DNA of 5,829 nt from Acidisarcina sp. (GTDB taxonomy: Bacteria; Acidobacteriota; Blastocatellia; Pyrinomonadales; Pyrinomonadaceae). Under the pieces are notes generated by a model. That model was not told the DNA's origin. It did not search any database and saw only the letters and a list, made by a program, of their open reading frames with translations. This document shows, piece after piece, positions 1 to 5,829 of this stretch (positions are counted from its first letter, which is position 1; each line of letters begins with the position of its first letter). The translations under genes were made by a program, and so were the position numbers. Location of the stretch: positions 1-5,829 of the forward strand of contig JAJNPX010000347.1 of the NCBI GenBank assembly GCA_021155145.1. The letters run 5' to 3'.

Positions 1-921
1 GACGGTGTCGACGCCATCCTGGTTCGGCTGTTCCGAGCCCTCCATGATCCTCACCGAATCGAACATCGACGGCGTTTCAACGGGCACTTCGAGTTCGTCG
101 AGCGGTTTCGAGATCCCGGTGGGTTCCCGTTCGCCCGGCGAATCGGGCTCCGGCTCGGCAATTGACGCCGGAGTATCCGAACTGCTCTCCGGTGCCGCCG
201 CCTCAAATGATAGGCTCGCCCCTGCCGCCATCGGAGTCTCGATCGGCTCGGGCTCCTCGAAAACGGGCGGTTCCGAGACCAATGGGATCGCGGATATCGG
301 TTCGGGTTCAAGGGCGTCGATCGGCGGCGCGGTCTCGCTCTCGAAGGATGTCAGAGCCTCCTCTTCAGCGGTGTTCGGCAAGGGGCCGAGGTCATACGTC
401 GGTTCTCTTTTGGGTTCCTCTTCGGCGACCCCTGCGGGCTCAGCCTCCTGGGCTGCGGCCTCTTCTTCGGCCGGGGTCGGCTCGAGGGCCACAGGAGGTG
501 TCGCAACGCCCGGATCAGAAACGGGGGGTTCGGCCTCAGGGGCAGGCTCCTCGGCATAGACCGGAGTCTCCTTCGTCGGCATCGAATCGGACGTGATGGA
601 GATCTCGGGGTCCGTCGGCCGGGCGTAACCCGACGACAGGATCGACGGAGTCGGTATATCTTCGAGTGTCGGCGCGGTCCGATTCATCGCACGCGGCTCA
701 TCGAAGGGGGACGGCGGCGGGGTCGACAAGGGTTCCGCCGGACCGCCGGATTTCATCTGCGCCACTTCTTCGGGCGTGATCACGATAGTGCTGTCGAAGG
801 AAGCGTCAGCCTCCGGCGCCGGCACCGTCGCAGCCTCGGCGCGCTCGATCTTTATGCCGCAATAAGGGCAAAAAGCTTCTGACTCCGAAATCTCGGAAGC
901 ACATTCTTGGCAAGTGGTCAT
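1..921 (-). CDS. Zinc-ribbon protein with long acidic Pro/Glu-rich tail (3' end outside window)
   Basis: Reading leftward from the ATG at 921-919, the frame stays open for 307 codons to the window edge, so the C-terminus is missing. Residues 1-22 form a small zinc ribbon with cysteines at 4, 7, 18 and 21 (CxxC-x10-CxxC, ending CPYCG), expected to bind one Zn. From about residue 30 onward the protein is low complexity, rich in Pro, Glu, Ala, Ser and Asp, with recurring EPEP/EEPEP-like runs and almost no aromatic residues. It is strongly acidic and probably disordered. No membrane segment is visible so far. It follows the zinc-ribbon/FHA gene by 31 nt on the same strand and probably shares its transcript. 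No clear Shine-Dalgarno precedes the ATG. The start is chosen because it places the zinc ribbon at the N-terminus, as in the upstream gene. The antisense frames are Ser/Arg-rich shadows of the same composition. The function is unknown; a scaffold or adaptor role is only a guess, and a catalytic or membrane domain could follow beyond the edge. Confidence 0.82.
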   Translation of the reverse strand, partial: MTTCQECASEISESEAFCPYCGIKIERAEAATVPAPEADASFDSTIVITPEEVAQMKSGGPAEPLSTPPPSPFDEPRAMNRTAPTLEDIPTPSILSSGYARPTDPEISITSDSMPTKETPVYAEEPAPEAEPPVSDPGVATPPVALEPTPAEEEAAAQEAEPAGVAEEEPKREPTYDLGPLPNTAEEEALTSFESETAPPIDALEPEPISAIPLVSEPPVFEEPEPIETPMAAGASLSFEAAAPESSSDTPASIAEPEPDSPGEREPTGISKPLDELEVPVETPSMFDSVRIMEGSEQPNQDGVDTV

Positions 922-952
922 TTGGATCTGTATGTGAACAAACTTTGATCGG

Positions 953-1531
953 TCACTTAACCCTAAATCTCAAAAAAGTCTTTCCGACGATGATCTCATC
1001 ACCGTCATTCAATGTATGCGGGTTGCCGGGAAGCATCCGCCGCCCTCTGTTCACGAAAGTGCCATTCGTTGATCCGAGGTCCTCGACCATATGAATGCCG
1101 TCCTTAAAAATTATCCGTGCATGCCGCCGCGAGACCTTTGCATCCGCGTCGAAAGCATCGAGGTCAACGTCAGGAAAGATCCCGTTATCAGCATCCCAGC
1201 GGCCGATCTGCGATTCCTCGTTGCTCAGCGGAAATTCGGTGCTCGCACCTCCGCCGCGTTCGATCAGCAAAACAGAATGTACCCCGGAAGGTGCGGCCGG
1301 GGAAGCCTCGATCGGCGGCGCATCCTGTTTCGATCCGTTGGCCTCGCCAACGGGCGGTATTCCCACCGAGGTGACAGAACTAGCACGAAAACCCGGGCTG
1401 CTCACCGGCCTGGAGACTGGTTCGCGGGTCTCGTGGATCTCAGCTGGAACGGAAGCGAACCGATTGCCGCACTCTTCACAAAACCGAGCACCGTCATTAT
1501 TCTGCTTTCCGCATTTCGGACAATGTTTCAT
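953..1531 (-). CDS. Zinc-ribbon and FHA domain protein
   Basis: This complete 192-residue soluble protein has two domains. Residues 1-22 are a zinc ribbon with cysteines at 4, 7, 18 and 21 (CPKCG and CEECG knuckles). Residues 25-83 are a Ser/Pro-rich linker. Residues about 86-192 are a forkhead-associated (FHA) domain, a beta-sandwich that binds phosphothreonine peptides. The FHA hallmarks are all present: GR at 110-111, SRRH at 134-137, the STNGTFVN stretch at 154-161, and the closing LNDGDEIIVG at 174-183. The phosphopeptide-contacting Arg, Ser and Asn positions are therefore intact. The protein likely acts as a phospho-dependent adaptor in Ser/Thr kinase signalling, but no kinase or phosphatase lies in the window. 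The start at 1531 is the only Met that keeps the zinc ribbon. It lacks a strong Shine-Dalgarno, but a TATAAT box sits about 35 nt upstream. The gene heads the leftward pair and is divergent from the exporter cluster; a functional link to the exporter is not shown. Confidence 0.93.
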   Translation of the reverse strand: MKHCPKCGKQNNDGARFCEECGNRFASVPAEIHETREPVSRPVSSPGFRASSVTSVGIPPVGEANGSKQDAPPIEASPAAPSGVHSVLLIERGGGASTEFPLSNEESQIGRWDADNGIFPDVDLDAFDADAKVSRRHARIIFKDGIHMVEDLGSTNGTFVNRGRRMLPGNPHTLNDGDEIIVGKTFLRFRVK

Positions 1532-1565
1532 CGTGTCAAAACTTGGGCAAGGTCATATGCAAAAC

Positions 1566-1571
1566 ATTATA
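1566..1571 (-). promoter_or_regulatory. Candidate -10 box (TATAAT) for the leftward zinc-ribbon/FHA gene
   Basis: On the minus strand the hexamer TATAAT matches the sigma-70 -10 consensus exactly. It is preceded directly by a second near-match, TATAAC (1572-1577). A start of transcription near 1559 would give a leader of roughly 28 nt before the ATG at 1531. No convincing -35 hexamer is visible at 16-18 nt spacing, which lowers confidence. AT-rich sequence of this kind is uncommon in the window, and its position upstream of a gene start supports the call. Confidence 0.45.
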
Positions 1572-1617
1572 GTTATACAATAAATAGCGGTTTACGGGTA
1601 GCGCAAGCATCGTGTAA

Positions 1618-1641
1618 GGAAAAAGTCCACAAACTTTTTCC
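1618..1641. repeat. Perfect 9-bp inverted repeat in the divergent intergenic region
   Basis: The arms GGAAAAAGT (1618-1626) and ACTTTTTCC (1633-1641) are exact reverse complements around a 6-nt centre. The repeat lies between the two divergent candidate promoters, about 47 nt upstream of the leftward -10 box and about 98 nt upstream of the rightward -35 box. It could be a two-fold symmetric operator or form a hairpin. The AT-rich stem and the lack of a following T-run separate from the stem make a classic intrinsic terminator less likely, and no gene ends here. Its function is not established. Confidence 0.5.
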
Positions 1642-1738
1642 CGGCCGCCAAGGTACGTCACGACGCCAAATTCAGATTTTTGAAACAAACCCATTTGGGT
1701 GGTCGTACAAACCGCTTGACGCGAACCTGACGGGTCTT

Positions 1739-1766
1739 TTGCCGTAAAAGGTTTACTTTCTATAAA
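1739..1766 (+). promoter_or_regulatory. Candidate sigma-70-type promoter for the exporter cluster
   Basis: TTGCCG (1739-1744, 4 of 6 to the -35 consensus) is followed after 16 nt by TATAAA (1761-1766, 5 of 6 to the -10 consensus). A start of transcription near 1773 would leave a leader of about 20 nt that holds a weak Shine-Dalgarno GAGG (1778-1781), 11 nt before the adaptor's ATG at 1793. A better -35 match, TTGACG (1716-1721), lies upstream but has no -10 at suitable spacing. This is the only plausible promoter seen for the four rightward genes. Confidence 0.42.
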
Positions 1767-1792
1767 TTCCACTTTGCGAGGTTGCTTTCACT

Positions 1793-3328
1793 ATGGCGTT
1801 GAGCCGTAAGAAAAAGATCATAATCGGTAGTTCGGTCGGGGCACTGCTTCTGATAATCATCATTGTAAGTATTTTTGCTACACGCAAGGATACGCCTGAG
1901 GTCACCACGGTAAAGATCGAGGTTCGGCCGGAGCTGCGCTCCACCGTCACGTCGTCCGGCGAGGTGCGCCCGATCCAGTTCATGAATCTGACGAGTGAGG
2001 TTCAGGGACGGATAGAGGAGATCACCAAGAAGGAAGGCGACGTGGTCCAGAAAGGCGAGGTCCTTGTCCGCCTGGATCCGAACCAATTGGAATCAAGTAC
2101 TGATGCCCAGCTTGCCGCCTATCAATCGGCCCAGGACGATGTGCGTTCGACGCAGACCCAGGTCGCGGCCGCTCAGAATAATCTCGCTCAGGCCCAACAG
2201 GCGCTCAATCAGGCCCAGGTCGCGATCGATTCCGCCCGTCAGGGCGTGATCACATCGCAGACCGAGGTCGACCGTGCTCAGGTGGAATTCAATGCGGCAA
2301 ATCGCGAGCTGCGGCGTAACGAACAGTTGCTGGAAAGCGGGGTCATCTCGCGGCAGGAATTCGATTCGGCCAAAGACCGCGTCGAAACGGCCCGCTCGGG
2401 CCTTGATACGGCAAAGGCGCGGCTCGAATCCCAGCGGATCGCCGTGAAGGACGCACAATCTCGTCTGGCGGCGCAGGAGGTCGCGGTCCGCGATGCTCGG
2501 CGGGCCGTCAACACCGCCAGTATTAACGTCAGTTCGAGTCAATCACGCGCCGATCAGCAGGCCGCCGTTCTTCGCGGTTCGAAGAGCCAGCGGGACAAGT
2601 CGGTCGTGGTCGCTCCCATTAACGGAGTCATTGCCGAGATCCCGTCCAAGGTCGGAACGTTTGCCGTCGCGGGCCTTTCGACGACCGCTCTGCTGACGAT
2701 CGCCGATATGTCGGAGATCAATGTTGAGGTCAAGGTCGATGAGACCGAGATAGACAAGGTCGCGGTCGGCCAGAAAGCCAAGATCAAGGTCGACGCATTC
2801 GGCGATCAGGAGATCGAGGGCGAGGTCCTTCAAAAGACACCCTTGGCGGTCGGAAAATCGCAGACGACCGGCGGCCTTTCCACGAACATCAACGTTCAGG
2901 AGGCAAAGGAGTTTCGCGTCGTCATCCGTCTTGTGAATCTCTCGCCCGATATGCAGTCCTCGCTTCGGCCCGGCATGAGTGCGACGGCCGAGATCACAAC
3001 CAAGACCGAGAACAATGTGATCGCGGTCCCGCTGCAGGCGATCGTCGAGAAAAAGCCTGAGGGCTCGCCGTCGCCGGAGAGTAATCCGAACGCCGCGTCG
3101 CCGATGGACCGTCCCAAGGCCCAAAAGGGCGTGTACGTACTAGAGGACGGAAAGGCCAAATTTGTCCCGGTCGAGACGGGCATTACCGGCGAAGCGGATA
3201 TCCAGATCACGTCCGGGCTCTCCGAAGGCCAGGAGGTAATTACCGGTCCGAGCAAGATCCTGAATACGCTTAAAGAAGGGAACCTCGTCCGGCGTCAGGA
3301 GAAAAAGGAAGGCACTCCTGCGTCCTAG
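1793..3328 (+). CDS. HlyD/MacA-type periplasmic adaptor of an ABC efflux system
   Basis: This 511-residue membrane fusion protein should link an inner-membrane ABC permease to an outer-membrane channel. A Lys-rich start (5-8) precedes one anchor helix (9-28), leaving the rest in the periplasm. Residues about 66-97 form the first lipoyl half (GRIEEI, then GDVVQKGEVLVRLD). A long Gln/Ala-rich coiled-coil hairpin spans about 98-265, and the second lipoyl half starts near 271 (VVVAPINGVIAEIPSKVG). A beta-barrel covers roughly 308-400 (VDETEIDKVAVGQ) and a membrane-proximal domain about 405-500. At the hairpin tip, R175, L179 and S186 have the R-x3-L-x6-S spacing of the RLS motif by which AcrA/MacA-type adaptors dock on TolC. 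A Pro/Ser-rich insert (421-445) interrupts the membrane-proximal domain. At 511 residues it is clearly longer than E. coli MacA (about 370), mostly through the hairpin and this insert. The ATG at 1793 is supported by GAGG 11 nt upstream; the next Met (64) would remove the anchor. It leads the cluster, 27 nt before the ATPase gene. The substrate is unknown. Confidence 0.93.
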   Translation: MALSRKKKIIIGSSVGALLLIIIIVSIFATRKDTPEVTTVKIEVRPELRSTVTSSGEVRPIQFMNLTSEVQGRIEEITKKEGDVVQKGEVLVRLDPNQLESSTDAQLAAYQSAQDDVRSTQTQVAAAQNNLAQAQQALNQAQVAIDSARQGVITSQTEVDRAQVEFNAANRELRRNEQLLESGVISRQEFDSAKDRVETARSGLDTAKARLESQRIAVKDAQSRLAAQEVAVRDARRAVNTASINVSSSQSRADQQAAVLRGSKSQRDKSVVVAPINGVIAEIPSKVGTFAVAGLSTTALLTIADMSEINVEVKVDETEIDKVAVGQKAKIKVDAFGDQEIEGEVLQKTPLAVGKSQTTGGLSTNINVQEAKEFRVVIRLVNLSPDMQSSLRPGMSATAEITTKTENNVIAVPLQAIVEKKPEGSPSPESNPNAASPMDRPKAQKGVYVLEDGKAKFVPVETGITGEADIQITSGLSEGQEVITGPSKILNTLKEGNLVRRQEKKEGTPAS

Positions 3329-3340
3329 CGATTAGTTTGC

Positions 3341-3344
3341 AGGA
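3341..3344 (+). promoter_or_regulatory. Shine-Dalgarno (AGGA) deciding the ATPase start
   Basis: AGGA lies 11 nt before the ATG at 3356, the same spacing seen ahead of the adaptor and permease genes. The next in-frame ATGs (3380, 3392, 3467) lack such a site, so the long N-terminal form is preferred. Confidence 0.5.
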
Positions 3345-3355
3345 TCTGATTTATT

Positions 3356-4135
3356 ATGTTGGACGCGAAAACCGATTCGATGTACAAATTCATGGACGAT
3401 GATGCGGCAAGTCCCGCCAAGGCGAACGGATTTGAAACGAACGTCAGCCAACGAACGCTGATCTCGATGGAGAACATCTGGAAGACCTACCAGATGGGCG
3501 TAGAACAGCTTCACGCGCTTCGCGACGTCTCGTTCGAGGTCGAGAAGGGCGAGTATCTCGCCATCATCGGCCCGTCCGGATCGGGTAAATCTACGCTAAT
3601 GAACCTGATCGGCTGCCTCGATTCGCCGACCAAGGGAGATTACTGGATCAACGGCAATCTCGTCTCAGAGATGACGGATGACGAGCTTGCACGCATCCGC
3701 AATAAGGAGATCGGTTTCGTTTTTCAAACCTTCAACCTGTTGGCGCGGGCGACCGCTCTGCACAACGTCGAACTGCCATTGATCTATGCCGGCATGAGGT
3801 CGGCGGAACGCCACGAACAGGCAAAACGCGCTCTCGAATCCGTCGAACTCGCGGACCGCATCGGACATAAGCCGAATGAGCTTTCGGGCGGCCAGCGCCA
3901 GCGCGTGGCTATCGCGCGTGCGCTCGTAAATCATCCGTCGATCCTGCTTGCTGACGAACCGACCGGAGCACTCGACACCAAGACGAGTTACGAGATCATG
4001 GAACTCTTCGAAAGGCTTCATGAGGAAGGCAATACCATCATACTTGTCACCCACGAACACGACATTGCCGCTCGGGCGCACCGGATAATTACCATTCGAG
4101 ACGGCCGTATAGAGAACGACGAACGGACAAAATGA
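3356..4135 (+). CDS. ABC transporter ATPase, MacB/LolD/YknY type
   Basis: This 259-residue cytoplasmic nucleotide-binding subunit should dimerise and power the neighbouring permease by ATP hydrolysis. All catalytic motifs are intact: aromatic A-loop Y45, Walker [10 protein letters not shown] (72-80), Q-loop Q124, signature LSGGQ (176-180), Walker B ILLADE with catalytic E201, D-loop ALD (205-207) and switch histidine H233. The flow TYQMG, then [15 protein letters not shown], then FVFQTFNLL is typical of the mechanotransmission (type VII) exporters MacB, LolD and YknY. In E. coli MacB the ATPase is fused to the permease; here it is a separate gene, as in YknYZ and LolCDE. The ABC fold begins around residue 34, so the chosen start gives an extra hydrophilic N-terminus of about 35 residues containing an acidic MDDD run. 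The AGGA at 3341 supports this start, but a shorter product from Met38 cannot be excluded. The stop codon overlaps the start of the next gene (ATGA). Confidence 0.96.
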   Translation: MLDAKTDSMYKFMDDDAASPAKANGFETNVSQRTLISMENIWKTYQMGVEQLHALRDVSFEVEKGEYLAIIGPSGSGKSTLMNLIGCLDSPTKGDYWINGNLVSEMTDDELARIRNKEIGFVFQTFNLLARATALHNVELPLIYAGMRSAERHEQAKRALESVELADRIGHKPNELSGGQRQRVAIARALVNHPSILLADEPTGALDTKTSYEIMELFERLHEEGNTIILVTHEHDIAARAHRIITIRDGRIENDERTK

Positions 4136-4845
4136 TGATCGAGGGACTTCCCTTTTACGTCACCGCTGTCTTTTTCCTCACAACGGTAGCCACTATCTGG
4201 CTTTTATTGATCGCATGCAGGCCCGCAGGGCGTGACAGCCTGGCGGGCCGCATCGTTTTCTTCGCCATTCCATTCTGGCTCGTGACGGCCGGCTTCCTTG
4301 CCGCCACCGGCTTTTATCGCGAATTCACCGCCTTGCCTCCGCGTGTTCCGGCGTTCGCGGTCTTGCCCGCCGCGGCGTTCATCATTTTCCTTTTCCTGTT
4401 CTTTCGCCAGAGCTTCATTGAAAAGCTTTCGCTAAAGGCTCTCACCCTGCTTCATATCGTCAGGGTGCCGGTCGAGCTTGTGCTTTTGTGGCTCTACACG
4501 GCCGGTCAGGTTCCCCGGCAGATGACATTCGAAGGCTGGAATTTTGACATCCTCTCGGGGCTGACCGCCCTGATCGTTTACTTTTTCGGCTTCCGCGGCG
4601 GACGTGTCAACCGGACTCTTTTGATCGTCTGGAATTTGGCGGCGCTGCTTCTGTTGTTCAACATAGTCACCATCGCCGTTGTGTCATTTCCGGGGCCGGC
4701 CCAGCGGATCGGCTTCGATCAGCCCAACATCGGCGTTACATATCTTCCCTTCATATGGCTTCCTGCCCTGATCGTCCCGATCGTCCTTTTCGCCCATCTT
4801 TCCAGCCTCTGGCAGCTGATATTTGCATCTAAACCTCAGGACTAG
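4132..4845 (+). CDS. Polytopic membrane protein of unknown function, inside the ABC exporter cluster
   Basis: I cannot assign this 237-residue protein to a named family. It is very hydrophobic, with about seven predicted helices: 6-28, 39-60, 73-91, 104-122, 136-154, 163-186 and 203-230. Between helices 3 and 5 are two motif-like, polar-containing stretches: LHIVRVPVE (107-115) at the start of helix 4, and [16 protein letters not shown] (131-146) leading into helix 5. Charged residues near membranes (R111, E115, E134, D139) look functional, but this is inference. No ABC, permease or enzyme signature is visible. The start ATG at 4132 overlaps the ATPase stop as ATGA, and a second ATG follows at once at 4135. 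There is no strong Shine-Dalgarno, so translation is probably coupled to the ATPase. The permease gene follows after 62 nt. The position suggests an accessory or regulatory subunit of the exporter, but a role unrelated to transport is possible. Base composition and codon use resemble the neighbours, giving no sign of recent insertion. Confidence 0.88.
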   Translation: MMIEGLPFYVTAVFFLTTVATIWLLLIACRPAGRDSLAGRIVFFAIPFWLVTAGFLAATGFYREFTALPPRVPAFAVLPAAAFIIFLFLFFRQSFIEKLSLKALTLLHIVRVPVELVLLWLYTAGQVPRQMTFEGWNFDILSGLTALIVYFFGFRGGRVNRTLLIVWNLAALLLLFNIVTIAVVSFPGPAQRIGFDQPNIGVTYLPFIWLPALIVPIVLFAHLSSLWQLIFASKPQD

Positions 4846-4869
4846 ATCCAAAACCTTGAATCTACTTAT

Positions 4870-4919
4870 TGCGTAGAACTAGAGGTGGAAATAGGATAGA
4901 GATAGGGATGAACTACGCA
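4870..4919 (+). promoter_or_regulatory. Permease translation start region: AGGA site inside a possible stem-loop
   Basis: AGGA (4893-4896) lies 11 nt before the permease ATG at 4908. Perfect 7-nt inverted arms, TGCGTAG (4870-4876) and CTACGCA (4913-4919), flank the ribosome site and start codon with a 36-nt purine-rich loop. If formed in the mRNA, this would present or modulate the start region. The stem is short and may be chance, so only the ribosome site is reasonably supported. Confidence 0.35.
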
Positions 4920-5829
4920 GAAACACTCCGACTTGCATTTTCAGCGATCTGGGCCCACAAGCTTCGGTCCTTTTTGACGCTGCTCGGAATGATCATCGGA
5001 ATGACTGCGTTCATGGTCGTGCTTTCGCTGCTGCAGGGTTTTCGCGCGTACGTGGACGAAAAGATCGCTGGGATCGGTTCTTCGTCCTTTACGGTCCAGC
5101 GGTTCAGTTTTGAAGATTTCAAGGATACGGACACCATCGCCGAGGCCCAGCGACGCAATAAGGAATTGACCTTTGACGAACTCGATTTCATCCGCGAGCG
5201 GGCACATCTGATCGACAAGATCGGAGCCAAGGTCGGCAATACGAGCCGCGATATTCGAAGGGACGGCGAGACGCTCAGGGACGTCAGCATTTCCGGCGTC
5301 GAACCGATCATCGGGGCGATCGAGAACGTCGAGGTTGACTATGGCCGCTACTTTACCGAGGCGGAGAACAACAACTCGATGCGGGTGGCCTTTATCGGTG
5401 CCGACATTGCAAAGAACCTGTTCCCGAACGGCGACGTTCTCGGGAACGAACTGAACATTTCGGGAATTCCCTACCGCATAATCGGAGTAAGGACGGCAAA
5501 AGGGACCATTTTCGGGCAACCGCAGGATAATTTTGTTCAACTCCCGATCAAGACGTTCGGGGCGAATTTTGGCGGACTCAGGTTCAGCCGTGCCCCGAGT
5601 TTCGTTGTAACTGCCCGACAGGGCGTGCGAATGGATGACGCGGTCGATGAGGTGAGGACACTGCTTCGCATCAAACGAAAGCAGGAACCCGGCGAGAAAG
5701 ACACATTCGGCATCGTGACGCCCGACGCGATCAGCGGCCTTATCGGCAGCATCACGGGCACTTTCTCGATCGTGATCCTTTTCGTTCCCGGCATCGCTCT
5801 GATGGTCGGTGCGATCGTGATAATGAACA
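4908..5829 (+). CDS. MacB/FtsX-type ABC transporter permease (3' end outside window)
   Basis: 307 codons are visible and the frame runs off the window end. A short cytoplasmic N-terminus holds the typical KLRSFLTLLGMIIG motif (18-31), which leads into the first transmembrane helix (about 22-44). A large periplasmic MacB core domain follows (about 45-275), including LFPNGDVLG (171-179) and the GIPYRIIGV stretch (186-194), both characteristic of this family. The second helix begins near 282 and the sequence ends at GAIVIMN, matching the start of the conserved MacB region that normally continues with further helices and an ERTREIG-like segment. The full protein would be expected to be about 400 residues with four helices. 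It should dimerise, pair with the ATPase from 3356 and pass mechanical force to periplasmic substrate through the adaptor. The chosen ATG has AGGA 11 nt upstream. The 62-nt gap from the preceding gene shows no convincing promoter, so it is probably co-transcribed. The substrate is unknown. Confidence 0.93.
   Translation, partial: MNYAETLRLAFSAIWAHKLRSFLTLLGMIIGMTAFMVVLSLLQGFRAYVDEKIAGIGSSSFTVQRFSFEDFKDTDTIAEAQRRNKELTFDELDFIRERAHLIDKIGAKVGNTSRDIRRDGETLRDVSISGVEPIIGAIENVEVDYGRYFTEAENNNSMRVAFIGADIAKNLFPNGDVLGNELNISGIPYRIIGVRTAKGTIFGQPQDNFVQLPIKTFGANFGGLRFSRAPSFVVTARQGVRMDDAVDEVRTLLRIKRKQEPGEKDTFGIVTPDAISGLIGSITGTFSIVILFVPGIALMVGAIVIMN

Noticed and set aside
5..559. Plus-strand open frame of 184 codons, Ser/Gly-rich
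   Set aside because: It lies antisense to the zinc-ribbon gene, and its Ser/Gly/Ala composition is what the reverse of Glu/Pro/Ala codons produces. It has no domain.
1618..1641. Intrinsic terminator
   Set aside because: No gene ends nearby on either strand, the stem is AT-rich, and no separate T-run follows the hairpin.
1716..1721. TTGACG as the -35 box of the exporter promoter
   Set aside because: A good hexamer match, but no -10-like sequence occurs 15-19 nt downstream. TTGCCG at 1739 pairs better with TATAAA at 1761.
1091..1747. Plus-strand open frames over the FHA gene (218 and 162 codons)
   Set aside because: They overlap a clear FHA/zinc-ribbon coding sequence on the other strand and show no recognisable protein features.
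1536..1772. Minus-strand frame of 78 codons in the divergent intergenic region
   Set aside because: It overlaps both candidate promoters and the inverted repeat, has no recognisable motif and no convincing ribosome site.
2093..3124. Long minus-strand frames opposite the adaptor gene
   Set aside because: They are shadows of a well-supported coding sequence with all adaptor domains on the plus strand.
4856..4885. Internal promoter before the permease (TTGAAT with TAGAGG)
   Set aside because: The -35-like and -10-like matches are weak (4 and 3 of 6), and the gene context favours co-transcription.
4941..5794. Minus-strand frames opposite the permease gene
   Set aside because: The plus-strand frame encodes a clear MacB-type permease; the opposite frames have no recognisable features.

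Overview
This window comes from a moderately GC-rich bacterium. It holds two gene groups transcribed away from a shared, AT-richer intergenic region at about 1532-1792. Leftward (minus strand) are two zinc-ribbon genes. Rightward (plus strand) is a four-gene cluster for a MacAB/YknXYZ-type ABC export system. The taxon is an inference: the adaptor carries the RLS motif used to dock on a TolC-like outer-membrane channel, which points to a diderm. The combination of zinc-ribbon/FHA proteins with a split MacAB system and G/C-ending codons would suit Acidobacteriota (Blastocatellia-like) or a relative. No marker gene here proves that.

Left part, minus strand. A 192-residue protein (953-1531) has an N-terminal four-cysteine zinc ribbon, a flexible linker and a C-terminal FHA phosphothreonine-binding domain. 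After 31 nt comes a second gene (921 down to the window edge; 307 codons visible, 3' end missing). It has a zinc ribbon with the same cysteine spacing, followed by a long acidic Pro/Glu/Ala-rich tail that is probably disordered. A TATAAT box lies just upstream of the FHA gene.

Centre. The 261-nt divergent intergenic region holds a candidate promoter for each direction. It also holds a perfect 9-bp inverted repeat (1618-1641) that could be an operator or a hairpin.

Right part, plus strand. The order is a periplasmic adaptor (HlyD/MacA type, 1793-3328), an ABC ATPase (MacB/LolD/YknY type, 3356-4135), a seven-helix membrane protein of unknown function (4132-4845, overlapping the ATPase by 4 nt as ATGA) and a MacB/FtsX-type permease (from 4908, cut by the window end). 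The expected machine is an ATPase dimer driving a MacB-like permease dimer, which works through the adaptor on an outer-membrane channel encoded elsewhere. The substrate cannot be read from the sequence.

The most unusual element is the unrecognised polytopic protein placed between ATPase and permease and apparently translationally coupled to the ATPase. It may be an accessory subunit of the transporter. No RNA genes, CRISPR arrays, insertion sequences or convincing terminators were seen.
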